21,745 bases of DNA from positions 1 to 21,745 of the IMG/VR virus record IMGVR_UViG_3300036651_001726; one strand, 5' to 3'. Position 1 is the stretch's first letter. Each line of letters opens with the position of its first letter. Source of the DNA: a virus. The notes under the pieces were generated by a model. That model did not search any database, had not been told where the DNA came from, and saw only the letters and a list, made by a program, of their open reading frames with translations. A program made the position numbers and the translations under genes. Shown here in pieces: positions 7,635-14,994 of the stretch.

Positions 7635-7679
7635 GGAACCCCCGCGGATTGCGTGTGACCGACTACCTGCGGGGGTTCC
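7635..7679 (-). repeat. Long-loop inverted repeat after a TTGACA
   Basis: GGAACCCCCGC (7635-7645) and GCGGGGGTTCC (7669-7679) form a perfect 11-bp stem with a 23-nt loop. On the minus strand it begins immediately after TTGACA (7680-7685), which could be a -35 box, though the hexamer 17 nt on (TCGGTC) is a poor -10. It may be a second terminator, an RNA structure in the leader of the neck genes, or an operator. Confidence 0.5.
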
Positions 7680-7707
7680 TGTCAAACGGAGTAGGTTCGA
7701 CGGCGCC

Positions 7708-7746
7708 AGCATACACGAAGGCCCCCCACCTTTCGGTAGAGGGCCT
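7708..7746 (-). terminator. Terminator hairpin after major capsid gene, followed by TGTATGCT
   Basis: On the minus strand GGCCCTCTACC and GGTGGGGGGCC (arms 7735-7745 and 7720-7730 in plus coordinates) make an 11-bp stem, extended by one A-T pair, with a GAAA tetraloop and two G-U pairs. It starts 17 nt after the capsid stop. The 3' flank reads TTCGTGTATGCT; the octamer TGTATGCT (7708-7715) is shared with other hairpins in this window. Confidence 0.75.
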
Positions 7747-7762
7747 CGCGTGTGGATGCTGG

Positions 7763-8914
7763 TTACGAACCGGCGCCCGTGGTGTAGCCGATGGCCGTGT
7801 TCCAGAGCGAGGACGCTCCGGTGACGTGGCGGACCTTCGACACGACCGAGTCGCTGTCGAAGTCGCCGTCGGCCTCGGGGTTGATGTCCCCACCACCGTT
7901 GGCGCTGCGGGCATTGGAGTCCTTGATCCAGAAGGACGGCTCCGGGTAGCCCTGCAGGCGGTTGCGGGTGAGGACGGGCAGGTCGTCGGCACCGGCGACG
8001 GGAACGATGATCGCGCCCTTGCCGATGGCGGGCCAGATCGACCGCAGCCACTTCCAGCCGATGACCTCGACCTCGGCGCCGTAGTCGACCGTCTCCTCCC
8101 ACGAGTAGCCGCTGGTGGCGCCCGGGTTGCGGACGATGCGGCGACCCTGGATGCCCTGCCGGATGAGCGGGGCGTTCGGGATGGAGGTGAGCACGACGAA
8201 CTTGGCGTAGTCGACGTCCTGGCCTTCGACCTGGACCGCCTGCAACTGCGCGATGGCAGCCGCCAGCTCGACCGGGTCGAGCAGGTCCGGGTTGCTCGTC
8301 AGCGCCGTGGCGCCGTTGAGGCCCTCGCCCGCGGCCGTGGCGAAGCCCGCGGGCTTGACCAGCAGCTTGGCGACGCGGATCTCGTTCTCGTTGGCGGCGT
8401 GCCGACCGAACATGGCGATGCCGTCGCGGAGGAGGTTGACGTTGGTCCCTCGGGAGTTGACGATCGCCTCCCAGTCCACGCCGAACGCCTCGCCGGCCTT
8501 GGTGACCTTGCCCTTCTTGCCGGACGCCTGCAGTCCGATCTGGGGGTAGCCCTCACGACGGCCGATCTGCGGGAGTCCGCCCTTGACGAACGTCTCGCCA
8601 TCGTTGGTGGCGGGGATGTTGTCCTGGTTGAACCCGTAGAGGTTGTACTCCTCCTCCTTGTCGATGCCGCTCAGTTCCCAGAGCGTCGTGAAACGCTCCG
8701 CGACCTGGGGGATCTCCTTGTAGTAGGAGCGCAGGCTCCGCACGAGCGCGGGCTGGAGCTGCGTGGGCAGGTCTCCGTAGGCGATCGACTCGGAGAACTT
8801 GATCTGGGCCTGCTCGACCTGGCGACGAGTCGGCAGCGGGCCGTTCGGCGTGGCCGACTTGCCTTCCGCCAGACGCCAGAGCTGCAGAGCCTCGAGCTGC
8901 TTGAGAGTGGGCAT
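7763..8914 (-). CDS. Major capsid protein
   Basis: This 383-residue protein is the likely HK97-fold shell subunit. It directly follows a protease/scaffold gene and a decoration-type gene and precedes the neck genes, the invariant position of the major capsid gene. It has no separate N-terminal delta domain of its own, consistent with a separate scaffold. Visible segments include an N-terminal helix rich in charged residues, YGDLPTQLQPALVRSLRSYY, the Gly-rich strand region YPQIGLQASGKKGKVTKAG, a spine-like helix around DPVELAAAIAQLQAVQVEG, and a C-terminal region ending IGYTTGAGS. The ATG has AAGGAG 8-9 nt upstream. The gene is followed by a strong terminator, as expected for a highly expressed gene. 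Motif-level recognition is weak, but context is strong. Confidence 0.85.
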   Translation of the reverse strand: MPTLKQLEALQLWRLAEGKSATPNGPLPTRRQVEQAQIKFSESIAYGDLPTQLQPALVRSLRSYYKEIPQVAERFTTLWELSGIDKEEEYNLYGFNQDNIPATNDGETFVKGGLPQIGRREGYPQIGLQASGKKGKVTKAGEAFGVDWEAIVNSRGTNVNLLRDGIAMFGRHAANENEIRVAKLLVKPAGFATAAGEGLNGATALTSNPDLLDPVELAAAIAQLQAVQVEGQDVDYAKFVVLTSIPNAPLIRQGIQGRRIVRNPGATSGYSWEETVDYGAEVEVIGWKWLRSIWPAIGKGAIIVPVAGADDLPVLTRNRLQGYPEPSFWIKDSNARSANGGGDINPEADGDFDSDSVVSKVRHVTGASSLWNTAIGYTTGAGS

Positions 8915-8926
8915 GTTCGTGTCTCC

Positions 8927-9337
8927 TTACACAGCCTGCACGATGGCGGTTCCGGGAACGAGCTGAACCCAGGCGTCGTCACCGGTTGCGACCTTGGGCC
9001 GATCGAGGAATCCGATCGGGATGTTGTTGCCGACCGTGAGGGTCGGTGCGCCTGCGATGCCGGCTGCCTTGAGGACGGTCTGGCCGTCCGTTCCGGTGCC
9101 GGACATGCCGGAGATGCGGACCAGCGCGGCCATGTCGACCGTGGCCCAGTAGTTCCCGTCGGCCCGGAGAACCGGGGTGTCGAGGACGACTCCGACCTTG
9201 GCGCCGACCTGGGTGATCTTGCCGATCGCGGCTGCGACCGAGCCGCCCGGGAGGGAGGCCGGCGTCGCGCCGAGGTTGACTTCCTTGACCCAGATGGATG
9301 CCCAGTTGGCGGAGTCCTTGACGACGTTCTGTGCCAT
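8927..9337 (-). CDS. Probable capsid decoration / head-stabilising protein
   Basis: This 136-residue, beta-rich protein lies between the scaffold and major capsid genes, the usual place of head decoration proteins such as lambda gpD analogues. It has repeated short strands with Gly/Ala/Val (VGAKVGVVLDTPVLRADGN, PTLTVGNNIPIGFLDRP) and ends AWVQLVPGTAIVQAV, a pattern common to small capsid cement proteins. Such proteins bind the expanded capsid and resist internal DNA pressure. A good AAGGAG lies 8-9 nt before the ATG, overlapping the end of the scaffold gene, so expression should be high and co-ordinated with the capsid gene 12 nt downstream. No single motif proves the family. Confidence 0.62.
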   Translation of the reverse strand: MAQNVVKDSANWASIWVKEVNLGATPASLPGGSVAAAIGKITQVGAKVGVVLDTPVLRADGNYWATVDMAALVRISGMSGTGTDGQTVLKAAGIAGAPTLTVGNNIPIGFLDRPKVATGDDAWVQLVPGTAIVQAV

Positions 9338-9340
9338 GGC

Positions 9341-9763
9341 TTACTCCTTCTCGCTCACGAGGGCGTCGAACGCCTCATCGATCTTGCCCTGGTCGACGCG
9401 CGACTCGGTCCCCAGGGGGTTGCCGGTCGTGTCGTCGCTGGTGTAGCCGAACTCGAAGACCGAGCCCGACTTCTGCTCGGCGAGCTTCTCCGCCAGGCGG
9501 CGCTCCACCTCCGCATCGATTCCGGCCTCGCGCGCCTTCTCCGCGGCGATGGCGCCCTCGAGCGCCTCACCCCGGGAGAGTCGTGCGTAGACCTCTGCGC
9601 GTCCTGCCTCGGACAGCCCCGCCGTGATGACGGCCTCGGTCTGCTGACCGAGGGAGGGCTGCTCGGGAGCGGGATCGCTGGTGCGCAGAGCTTCGGCGAC
9701 CGCGGTGGCGGCAGCGGCGTTTGCCGTGCGCTCCACGAGAGCCTGGATCTCCTTGTCGTCCAT
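9341..9763 (-). CDS. Nested scaffold protein from internal in-frame start
   Basis: Within the protease-scaffold gene, codon 240 is ATG at 9763 and is preceded by AAGAGGAG 6 nt upstream, one of the better ribosome sites in the window. Initiation here would give a 140-residue scaffold (MDDKEIQALVERTANAA...) without the protease domain. This parallels lambda C/Nu3, where the scaffold is made from an internal start in the protease gene. The protein is highly charged, with predicted helices (residues about 60-105) and an aromatic-containing C-terminal segment VFEFGYTSDD. The Thr/Glu/Pro/Asn-rich linker before it (TSEATPPRNTQEENS) is typical between domains. The start is inferred from sequence only. 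Confidence 0.68.
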   Translation of the reverse strand: MDDKEIQALVERTANAAAATAVAEALRTSDPAPEQPSLGQQTEAVITAGLSEAGRAEVYARLSRGEALEGAIAAEKAREAGIDAEVERRLAEKLAEQKSGSVFEFGYTSDDTTGNPLGTESRVDQGKIDEAFDALVSEKE

Positions 9764-10480
9764 CGAGTTCTCCTCTTGGGTATTCCGCGGCGGGGTTGCC
9801 TCGGAAGTCTTCTCACGCTTGCCGGCGAGGTCGACGGCGAACGTCGCGGCCTCTCGGATCGTGGTGTGTTCGACCAGTTCCTTCGCGCTCTCGAGAGCGA
9901 GCGACACGATCGCGCCGTCCGCGCCGGGAGCCTCTACGAAGTCGACCGAGTTGTAGGGCGATTCGCTCATGGACAGGAACCGCTTCACGATCGGCACGCC
10001 GCGCTCGCTGCGCTTGGTGACCATAACCGGCTCATCGCGCGAGTCGCGGATGATCTCGCCATCCTCGTCAGTGGCGGGGATCTGCTCGAGTTCGACCGCG
10101 GCCGAGATGCTGGTGCCGATCACGTCGGCGAACTGGCGCAGGAAGTCGGTGGCCTCGCCCTCACGGACGCGGGCCTTGGCGTACATGCCATCCTCGCGCT
10201 TGGTGGGGACGGAGGTCGTCTTCGCCATGATGCGGCGCACGTCGCCACCGGCCTCGCAGAGCCCGTCGTGATTGGCGCGCATGCGGGTTCCCGGGGGGAA
10301 CGCCTCGGCGAAGTCGCGGGCGATGGCGGCCACCGGGTAGTCGCCGCTTGAGCCTTCCACGACGTCGGCTCCGGGCTCCCAGCCCATGAGGCGGACCTCG
10401 ATCTCGGCACCGCTGCCTTCGGGGACCACAGCCCGGGTGCCCTGGCGGTAGCCCGTGCTCTCGTGGATGACCGTGCTCAT
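9341..10480 (-). CDS. Capsid maturation protease fused to scaffold domain
   Basis: This is a 379-residue two-part protein. Residues 1-200 look like a capsid maturation serine protease: H71 in RMRANHDG and Ser124/Ser126 in IGTSISAAVE fit the catalytic His and Ser of phage prohead proteases, and the end of the domain, SVDFVEAPGADGAIVSL, matches the signature common in actinobacteriophage proteases. Residues about 240-379 are acidic and helical (AAIAAEKAREAGIDAEVERRL), like scaffold or delta domains that guide shell assembly and are then digested. The start ATG at 10480 lacks a ribosome site but has TATGCT 8 nt upstream. An internal ATG with its own Shine-Dalgarno sequence marks a nested scaffold product. 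The exact catalytic serine and acid are inferred. Confidence 0.84.
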   Translation of the reverse strand: MSTVIHESTGYRQGTRAVVPEGSGAEIEVRLMGWEPGADVVEGSSGDYPVAAIARDFAEAFPPGTRMRANHDGLCEAGGDVRRIMAKTTSVPTKREDGMYAKARVREGEATDFLRQFADVIGTSISAAVELEQIPATDEDGEIIRDSRDEPVMVTKRSERGVPIVKRFLSMSESPYNSVDFVEAPGADGAIVSLALESAKELVEHTTIREAATFAVDLAGKREKTSEATPPRNTQEENSMDDKEIQALVERTANAAAATAVAEALRTSDPAPEQPSLGQQTEAVITAGLSEAGRAEVYARLSRGEALEGAIAAEKAREAGIDAEVERRLAEKLAEQKSGSVFEFGYTSDDTTGNPLGTESRVDQGKIDEAFDALVSEKE

Positions 10481-10488
10481 AGACCCAG

Positions 10489-10512
10489 AGCATACATGCC
10501 GACACCGGCATG
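10489..10512 (-). promoter_or_regulatory. Hairpin abutting TGTATGCT upstream of the protease gene
   Basis: CATGCCG (10495-10501) and CGGCATG (10506-10512) form a 7-bp stem with a 4-nt loop in the gap after the portal stop at 10529. On the minus strand it runs straight into TATGCT (10489-10494), which lies 8 nt before ATG 10480. This could be a -10 box for a leaderless protease mRNA, with the palindrome as operator or weak terminator. Confidence 0.45.
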
Positions 10513-10528
10513 CGTGAGCGCCACGCGA

Positions 10529-12100
10529 TTACTCGTCGTCGTCGTGGTCGTCCTTCGAGCCGCCGCTGCCGTCGTCGGCGCCCTGGCCGGAGCCCGTGGT
10601 CGCGCCGGCATTGCCCGCCGTGCTGTCGGTGATGGCCCCACGTTCCGATCGCGGCTTCCAGTGCTTCGGCAGCTCACCCGGGTCCGCGATGTCCATGACG
10701 GCCGCCACCGCCTTCTGCAGCGTCTCGCCCTCGAAGACCTCCATGGCGTCAACCAGGGTCCATGCCTGCATGATGCGCTGCAGCGTGTCGGTCGGGAGAT
10801 CCCGCCAGGTGGTGACGAGCTGGCGATCGAGGCCGTAGAACCGGAACAGCCGCACCATCTCGTCGTCCCACTCGCCGCGTCGCACGGCGGCCGTGGCCTT
10901 GGCGATCGGGTCGAGCGTCTGCGCGGCGGCGTTGGAACCGGTGGCTGCCGACGGGTTCGACAGCAGCGCGAGGAGGGAGACGCCGAGGCCCGCCGCGATG
11001 GCGCCGGCCAGGCCGTTGCCGCTGGCGAAGTCGTAGCCCTTGCCCGCCGAGGCGAGCGGGGTGAGCGTGTTGCCGGAGCCTTCCAGATAGGCCGAGCCCG
11101 CCTGTCCGGGGGCGGCCACCTCGGCGGAGGCATTGGCTCCGGCCTTCGCGTTGTTGACCGTGATGCGCCACGCGAGCTTGGCGAGGGAGCGGCTCATGAC
11201 GTAGCCGTTGACCAGGAACTCCTTGTAGAGCCGAGCCCAGGCGATCACGCACAGCGCATCCGGCACGCCGAACGCCCAGCCGACCTGGCGGTTGAATGCG
11301 AAGTCGAGCATGGTGTAGCCCAGCTCGGCGGTCTCGGGGCCTCGGCCCGCGGTGCTGATCGTGGGGCGCCGGTCCTCGACCGGGAGCATGTCGGTGTAGT
11401 ACCACCGGGTGCGGGTCTTCGGGCTCTCGGTCTGGTCCTGCGGGTTGATGGTCCAGGTGCGCCGGTAGGCCCAGATCTCCTCGGAGTTGTTCGGGTTGTG
11501 CAGCGCCCCGGTGATCTCCTGCAGTTGCACCCGCTGGATGCGCTTGTCGGAGTCGCGGCCGAGCAGGAAGACCGTGCCGTCGGTGAAGGCCGCGCGCTCG
11601 AGTTCGGCGTGCGCCTTGTTGCCGAAGATGTAGCGGGTCGCCCACGGGGTGCGGGTGAGGTCGTCCACCCGGGCGGTGAGCGGCTTGATCGCGCGCGGGG
11701 CGGTCTTGTTCCGGCAGGAATACTCCACACCCCCAGCCCAGACGTGGGCGGCGCGGATGCGGGCGCCGTTGCCGATGAACGGGTTGCCCGCCACCAGCTC
11801 GCGGAGCTGCTTGGAGGCTTCCTTCACCTGGCGCAGCGTCAGGCCGGCATCCTCGTCATACTCGAAGATGTTGGTCCAGCCCTGCGCGTCGAGCATGAGG
11901 TCGATGTTGGTGAGCGCCTCGTGCATGGAGATGCGGCTGCCGTCGGCCCCGTCGATCTGGAAGTTCTCGTGCTTGAGGGCCATCTGATCGAAGAGGCCCT
12001 CGATCTCGCGCAGCTCGTGCTCGAGGTGCTGCTCCCGCGGGCTGGGTCCCAGAATCCGATCGATCACACGGGTCTTGGGCGCTTCGCGGGCGGGGCTCAT
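10529..12100 (-). CDS. Portal protein
   Basis: This protein of about 523 residues is the dodecameric ring at the capsid vertex through which DNA is packaged and to which the neck binds. It lies between large terminase and capsid protease, as expected. The sequence has typical portal features: an acidic N-terminal helix, the segment NPFIGNGARIRAAHVWAGGV, a wing region with FTDGTVFLLGRDSDKRIQRV, a segment RLYKEFLVNGYVMSRSLAKL near the stem, and a helical C-terminus after an Ala/Gly-rich stretch. The tail is acidic and low-complexity (SKDDHDDDE). I prefer ATG 12100 over an in-frame TTG at 12157 because the TTG lies beside a hairpin, and TACAAT sits 6 nt before the ATG. There is no Shine-Dalgarno sequence at either. 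Confidence 0.87.
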   Translation of the reverse strand: MSPAREAPKTRVIDRILGPSPREQHLEHELREIEGLFDQMALKHENFQIDGADGSRISMHEALTNIDLMLDAQGWTNIFEYDEDAGLTLRQVKEASKQLRELVAGNPFIGNGARIRAAHVWAGGVEYSCRNKTAPRAIKPLTARVDDLTRTPWATRYIFGNKAHAELERAAFTDGTVFLLGRDSDKRIQRVQLQEITGALHNPNNSEEIWAYRRTWTINPQDQTESPKTRTRWYYTDMLPVEDRRPTISTAGRGPETAELGYTMLDFAFNRQVGWAFGVPDALCVIAWARLYKEFLVNGYVMSRSLAKLAWRITVNNAKAGANASAEVAAPGQAGSAYLEGSGNTLTPLASAGKGYDFASGNGLAGAIAAGLGVSLLALLSNPSAATGSNAAAQTLDPIAKATAAVRRGEWDDEMVRLFRFYGLDRQLVTTWRDLPTDTLQRIMQAWTLVDAMEVFEGETLQKAVAAVMDIADPGELPKHWKPRSERGAITDSTAGNAGATTGSGQGADDGSGGSKDDHDDDE

Positions 12101-12106
12101 GGGCCG

Positions 12107-12112
12107 ATTGTA
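12107..12112 (-). promoter_or_regulatory. Likely -10 box (TACAAT) for leaderless portal start
   Basis: On the minus strand TACAAT is followed by CGGCCC and then ATG 12100. The hexamer is close to the consensus TATAAT and there is no ribosome site, which suggests transcription starts at or next to the ATG. No good -35 is visible. Confidence 0.48.
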
Positions 12113-12160
12113 GGGGATTTCAGGCCGTTTGCCCGTTTTCGGCGCGATTCCGGGCAATGA

Positions 12161-12199
12161 GAACGCCCCTCCGGCGTGGATTGGCCGCGAGGGGCGTTC
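12161..12199 (-). terminator. Inverted repeat between large terminase and portal
   Basis: GAACGCCCCTC (12161-12171) and GAGGGGCGTTC (12189-12199) form a perfect 11-bp stem with a 17-nt loop. A small second hairpin, CCGGC/GCCGG with a 3-nt loop, lies at 12223-12235. The 226-nt gap 12101-12326 holds no ORF I believe. It is probably a terminator region after the terminase gene and before the portal promoter. Confidence 0.58.
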
Positions 12200-12326
12200 G
12201 GGAGCCTTGACAGGGTTCTCTACCGGCTAGGCCGGGTGGGAGTCCTTTGGACGGAAGATCCTTAGCCGCCGCTCCTGACTGCAATCATGACGAGCGAGCA
12301 AGCCCGCATCGGTTCCCACAGTAGCG

Positions 12327-13961
12327 CTAGACGGGCATCCCCGCCATGGATTCGATCTCATCCCACGGGTCCTGCAGCACGACGTCGCCGACGTCCTTGC
12401 CGGCCAGCGGGTCATCGATCAGGGTGCGGGCCTTCACGCCGTAGCTGAACACGACTGCGTCGAGGTCGTCAGGGCTGGTGACGCCGCGCTTGCGGGCGTC
12501 CTTCTTCGACTCGATCTGGATGGCTCCGCGGGTGTCGAAGTCGTAGCGCACGGCGAGGAGCTGCGTCTTGAGATCCTTGCCGATCTTGCGCCCCTTGTCG
12601 TCCTCCTCGGTGTAGTCGAGATCGACCTCGTTATTGAGCATCCCCTCGCGGAGCATGTCGTACCAGTAGGCGCGCGCGTTGTGCCACCGGGAGGGGTCCG
12701 GGCTGCGCTCTGACGCCTTCGCGCGCACGGCGAAGTAGTAGCGGTCGCTGCGCGCCTGGATCGCGCGTGAGGGGCCGGCGCCGACGCCGATGGCGTCCAT
12801 GACGACGATATTGGCGTCCGTCTTGATGGCGATGGCGTGGGTGCGCTCCACGTTCTGCTCGCCATCGTTCCAGGTGCCCTTGTGGCGGATGCGCCCGCCC
12901 AGGTTCAGGAACGCCTTCGAGTCGTCGTCGCCACCGTCGGCGAAGTCGACGCCGAGGATGCGGTCCTCGCTGTCGGGCTCGGTGATCTGGGTGTTGGAGG
13001 CCCGGTTGATCGCCACCTGGGAAAAGAAGCACCAGTCCGCGGTGGTCGGGAACTCGCCCATCACCTTCGAGGCGTAGCGTGCCGATTCCAGCCCCCACTG
13101 GCGCTCGGCGGTGGCGACCCAGGCGGGGTCGATCATGCCGGAGGTGAGCATCTCCTCCTGCAGCGTGGGGTCCTCGTAGACGATCTCGCCCGTGAAGGTC
13201 GGCAGATCCTTTGCGGCGATGGTGGTGGTGACCCAGTCGGTCTCGTACTTGTCGTCCTCGAAGAGGGCCTGGAAGCGCGTGCCGGTCGTGTCGGGGTTTC
13301 CGATGACGGCGATCTTGTTGTCACCGGCACCCGTCGTGACGGCCTCGGCCGCGTCGAAGAGGTCATCGTGGACCGCACCACCCTCATCGATGAAGACCCA
13401 GGTGGAGGTGTCATTGTCGGCGACGGCGCGGATGCCCTGGAAGGTGCCGACGATGTTGGTGCGGGGCGGGGTGCGACCGAGAACCAGCGTCTTCGCCTTG
13501 CTCTTGGAGTCCTGCCGCCAGTTCCAGCGGTTCGAGTCGGTGAGATAGCCGGGAAGCTCGAAGCCGCGCGATCGGGCACGGCGCATGTTCTTGTCGATGT
13601 AGGAGAACAGGCCCGACTTGATCTGCTCCTCGGTCGGTCCCGACATGATGATGAGCAGCTCGCCCGGCTCGTGGACGTCGATGCCCCAGGTCGCCAGCTC
13701 GGCGTAGAGGCGGGTCTTGCCCGTACCGTTCGCTGACTTGGTGGCGGTGCGGATGTGGGTCAGGAAGTTGGCGACGATCTCGCGCTGCTTCTCGTGCCAG
13801 CGGTAGCCGAGCCGGTCCCACAGCCACGCCTCCGGGTCGCGCCGGTAAAGGTTGCGCAGGGCCGCCTTGCGCACCCCGGTCATGACCGAGTTCTCGAGGC
13901 CGATCACATATCCGGCCGCGTCACCGTTGAGGTCGATCTGCGGCCCCAGCTCGAGGCTCAC
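12327..13961 (-). CDS. Terminase large subunit (packaging ATPase and nuclease)
   Basis: This 544-residue enzyme pumps phage DNA into the prohead and cuts it. The N-terminal ATPase has a Walker A-like loop at residues 76-83 (SANGTGKT), a Walker B at 188-193 (WVFIDE, with catalytic E193) and a coupling-type motif near 219-223 (VIGNP). The C-terminal RNase H-like nuclease has acidic residues in ILGVDFADGGDDDS (D339), IVVMDAIG and SPDDLDAVVFSYG. The GTG start at 13961 overlaps the small terminase TAG by one base (TAGTG), and AAGG lies about 7 nt before it. Longer forms starting upstream would just read the small subunit gene in another frame. It is followed by a 226-nt gap before the portal gene. 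This is the most secure call in the window. Confidence 0.96.
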   Translation of the reverse strand: MSLELGPQIDLNGDAAGYVIGLENSVMTGVRKAALRNLYRRDPEAWLWDRLGYRWHEKQREIVANFLTHIRTATKSANGTGKTRLYAELATWGIDVHEPGELLIIMSGPTEEQIKSGLFSYIDKNMRRARSRGFELPGYLTDSNRWNWRQDSKSKAKTLVLGRTPPRTNIVGTFQGIRAVADNDTSTWVFIDEGGAVHDDLFDAAEAVTTGAGDNKIAVIGNPDTTGTRFQALFEDDKYETDWVTTTIAAKDLPTFTGEIVYEDPTLQEEMLTSGMIDPAWVATAERQWGLESARYASKVMGEFPTTADWCFFSQVAINRASNTQITEPDSEDRILGVDFADGGDDDSKAFLNLGGRIRHKGTWNDGEQNVERTHAIAIKTDANIVVMDAIGVGAGPSRAIQARSDRYYFAVRAKASERSPDPSRWHNARAYWYDMLREGMLNNEVDLDYTEEDDKGRKIGKDLKTQLLAVRYDFDTRGAIQIESKKDARKRGVTSPDDLDAVVFSYGVKARTLIDDPLAGKDVGDVVLQDPWDEIESMAGMPV

Positions 13962-14554
13962 TACGCGACCTTGGACTGGATGACCTGGAACGCCTTCGGG
14001 ATCGACGCCTCGACCAGATCGTCCAGCTCCTTGCGGGTGATCTCGGGGTGGTTCTTGCCGAGTTCGATGGCGAACCGCTCGCCGAAGATGGCGATGGCGG
14101 CCACCATGACGTCGGCGTGGCTCTGTCGGAGTTTGGCCGATTCCCCGTCGACCTCCTCCTGCATCTCCTTGACGGTGACGCGCCACTCGCGCAGCACCCG
14201 CACGAGCGCGTTGGCGAAGGCGGCGTTGGAGCCGACCTCCACGATCTCGCCGTCCTTGCCGATCTTGATGTCTGTGCCCTTGACGCGCTCGAAGAGGACG
14301 TTACGCAGCTCGATCAGGTCGCGCAGCAGCAGCGCGTTCTGCCCGGTACGGCCGAGCCAGTCCTGCGCGTTGAGAATCTCGCGCACCCGCTGGGCGCAGC
14401 GCTCCGGCGACATCGTCTCGATGTTGAGCTGCTCGGCCAGCTCGTTCGGGGTGATGCGGTGGTTGGAGGCCACGATCTCGAGGAGGCGGGCGTCGAGCCC
14501 CGACAGCTCGCCGTTCTCGCCGGGCTTGTGGTAGAGGTCGACGGTGTCGGTCAT
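13961..14554 (-). CDS. Terminase small subunit
   Basis: This 197-residue protein lies directly before, and overlaps by one base, the large terminase, which is the standard place for the DNA-recognition subunit. Residues about 18-65 (LDARLLEIVASNHRITPNELAEQLNIETMSPERCAQRVREIL) look like a winged or HTH DNA-binding domain; a long helical middle (RDLIELRNVLFERVKG, LVRVLREWRVTVKEMQEEVDG) would form the oligomer core. The C-terminal 50 residues may contact the large subunit. ATG 14554 lacks a clear ribosome site; TAAGAT lies 6 nt upstream, overlapping the TAA stop of the preceding gene, so a promoter for the packaging genes may sit inside the end of that gene. Confidence 0.85.
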   Translation of the reverse strand: MTDTVDLYHKPGENGELSGLDARLLEIVASNHRITPNELAEQLNIETMSPERCAQRVREILNAQDWLGRTGQNALLLRDLIELRNVLFERVKGTDIKIGKDGEIVEVGSNAAFANALVRVLREWRVTVKEMQEEVDGESAKLRQSHADVMVAAIAIFGERFAIELGKNHPEITRKELDDLVEASIPKAFQVIQSKVA

Positions 14555-14560
14555 GCCGAG

Positions 14561-14566
14561 ATCTTA
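14561..14566 (-). promoter_or_regulatory. TAAGAT box 6 nt before small terminase ATG
   Basis: On the minus strand TAAGAT-CTCGGC-ATG precedes the small terminase, with TAA also being the upstream stop. It matches the TAnnnT-N6-8-ATG pattern of other unit starts. No -35 is evident. Confidence 0.36.
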
Positions 14567-14827
14567 CAGGTCGTCCTCGTTCATAGGCTCGACTTCGGAC
14601 TCGAATGCCTCGGCGGGCAGCGGCGCCGGCCGATCGCCCTCGCGGATGGTCACGACCCCCTTGCGGGCGATGGTGGTGTGCATCGGGCTGGTGGCGGCGG
14701 TCTCGGCAGCCGAGACGGGCTCGGGGATGGCGAGCGGCATACTGACTCCTTCGACGGGTCCGTAGAGCTTCTCGAGCGCGTCGGCGATCCGCTCGAGCGC
14801 GACCACCTGGCGGTGCTGCAGCGTCAT
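14564..14827 (-). CDS. Unrecognised 87-aa protein
   Basis: I do not recognise this protein. Residues 1-30 (MTLQHRQVVALERIADALEKLYGPVEG) form a likely amphipathic helix of the kind used for oligomerisation. The middle is Ala/Pro/Thr-rich and probably flexible, and the end is acidic (ESEVEPMNEDDL). The ATG overlaps the stop of the upstream gene by 4 nt (ATGA), so translation is coupled. The gene is the last before the small terminase in a run of small co-directional genes, but that does not fix its role. It is supported as real by tight packing and absence of any better ORF. Confidence 0.7.
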   Translation of the reverse strand: MTLQHRQVVALERIADALEKLYGPVEGVSMPLAIPEPVSAAETAATSPMHTTIARKGVVTIREGDRPAPLPAEAFESEVEPMNEDDL

Positions 14828-14994
14828 GAGCCGGACTCCTCGAGATGGCCAGTGACCTCGAAGGCGCGCACCTCGAGCTTGAACCGCCCGCCCATGTCGT
14901 CCAGCATGATCGTGTCCTCCTCGAGAGTGACGAGGCCCGCGGCCACCATCTCTCCGGTCAGCAGGTGGACGGCGAGGTCTTCGCGCGTGGTCAT
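14824..14994 (-). CDS. Unrecognised 56-aa acidic protein
   Basis: This small gene is framed by ATGA overlaps on both sides: its ATG at 14994 overlaps the stop of the upstream gene and its TGA at 14824-14826 overlaps the next ATG at 14827. The product begins MTTREDLAVHLLTGEMVAAG and continues with alternating strands (LVTLEEDTIMLDDMGG, FKLEVRAFEVTGH). It could be a small compact beta or alpha/beta protein. I see no catalytic or binding motif. It belongs to the coupled run 15461-14564 and no function can be given from the sequence. Confidence 0.66.
   Translation of the reverse strand: MTTREDLAVHLLTGEMVAAGLVTLEEDTIMLDDMGGRFKLEVRAFEVTGHLEESGS

Noticed and set aside
7649-10351. 900-codon plus-strand ORF opposite capsid genes
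   Set aside because: It is antisense to the capsid, decoration and protease genes and spans a terminator; composition again is that of a shadow.
12101-12157. TTG start giving the portal 19 more residues
   Set aside because: The extension begins beside an inverted repeat and lacks a well-placed ribosome site; ATG 12100 has TACAAT 6 nt upstream.
10463-12160. 565-codon plus-strand ORF opposite portal
   Set aside because: It mirrors the portal gene's third-position GC bias; no ribosome site or recognisable domain.
12227-12415. Minus ORF of 62 residues after the large terminase
   Set aside because: It overlaps the terminase C-terminus in another frame and ends in the hairpin region; no ribosome site.
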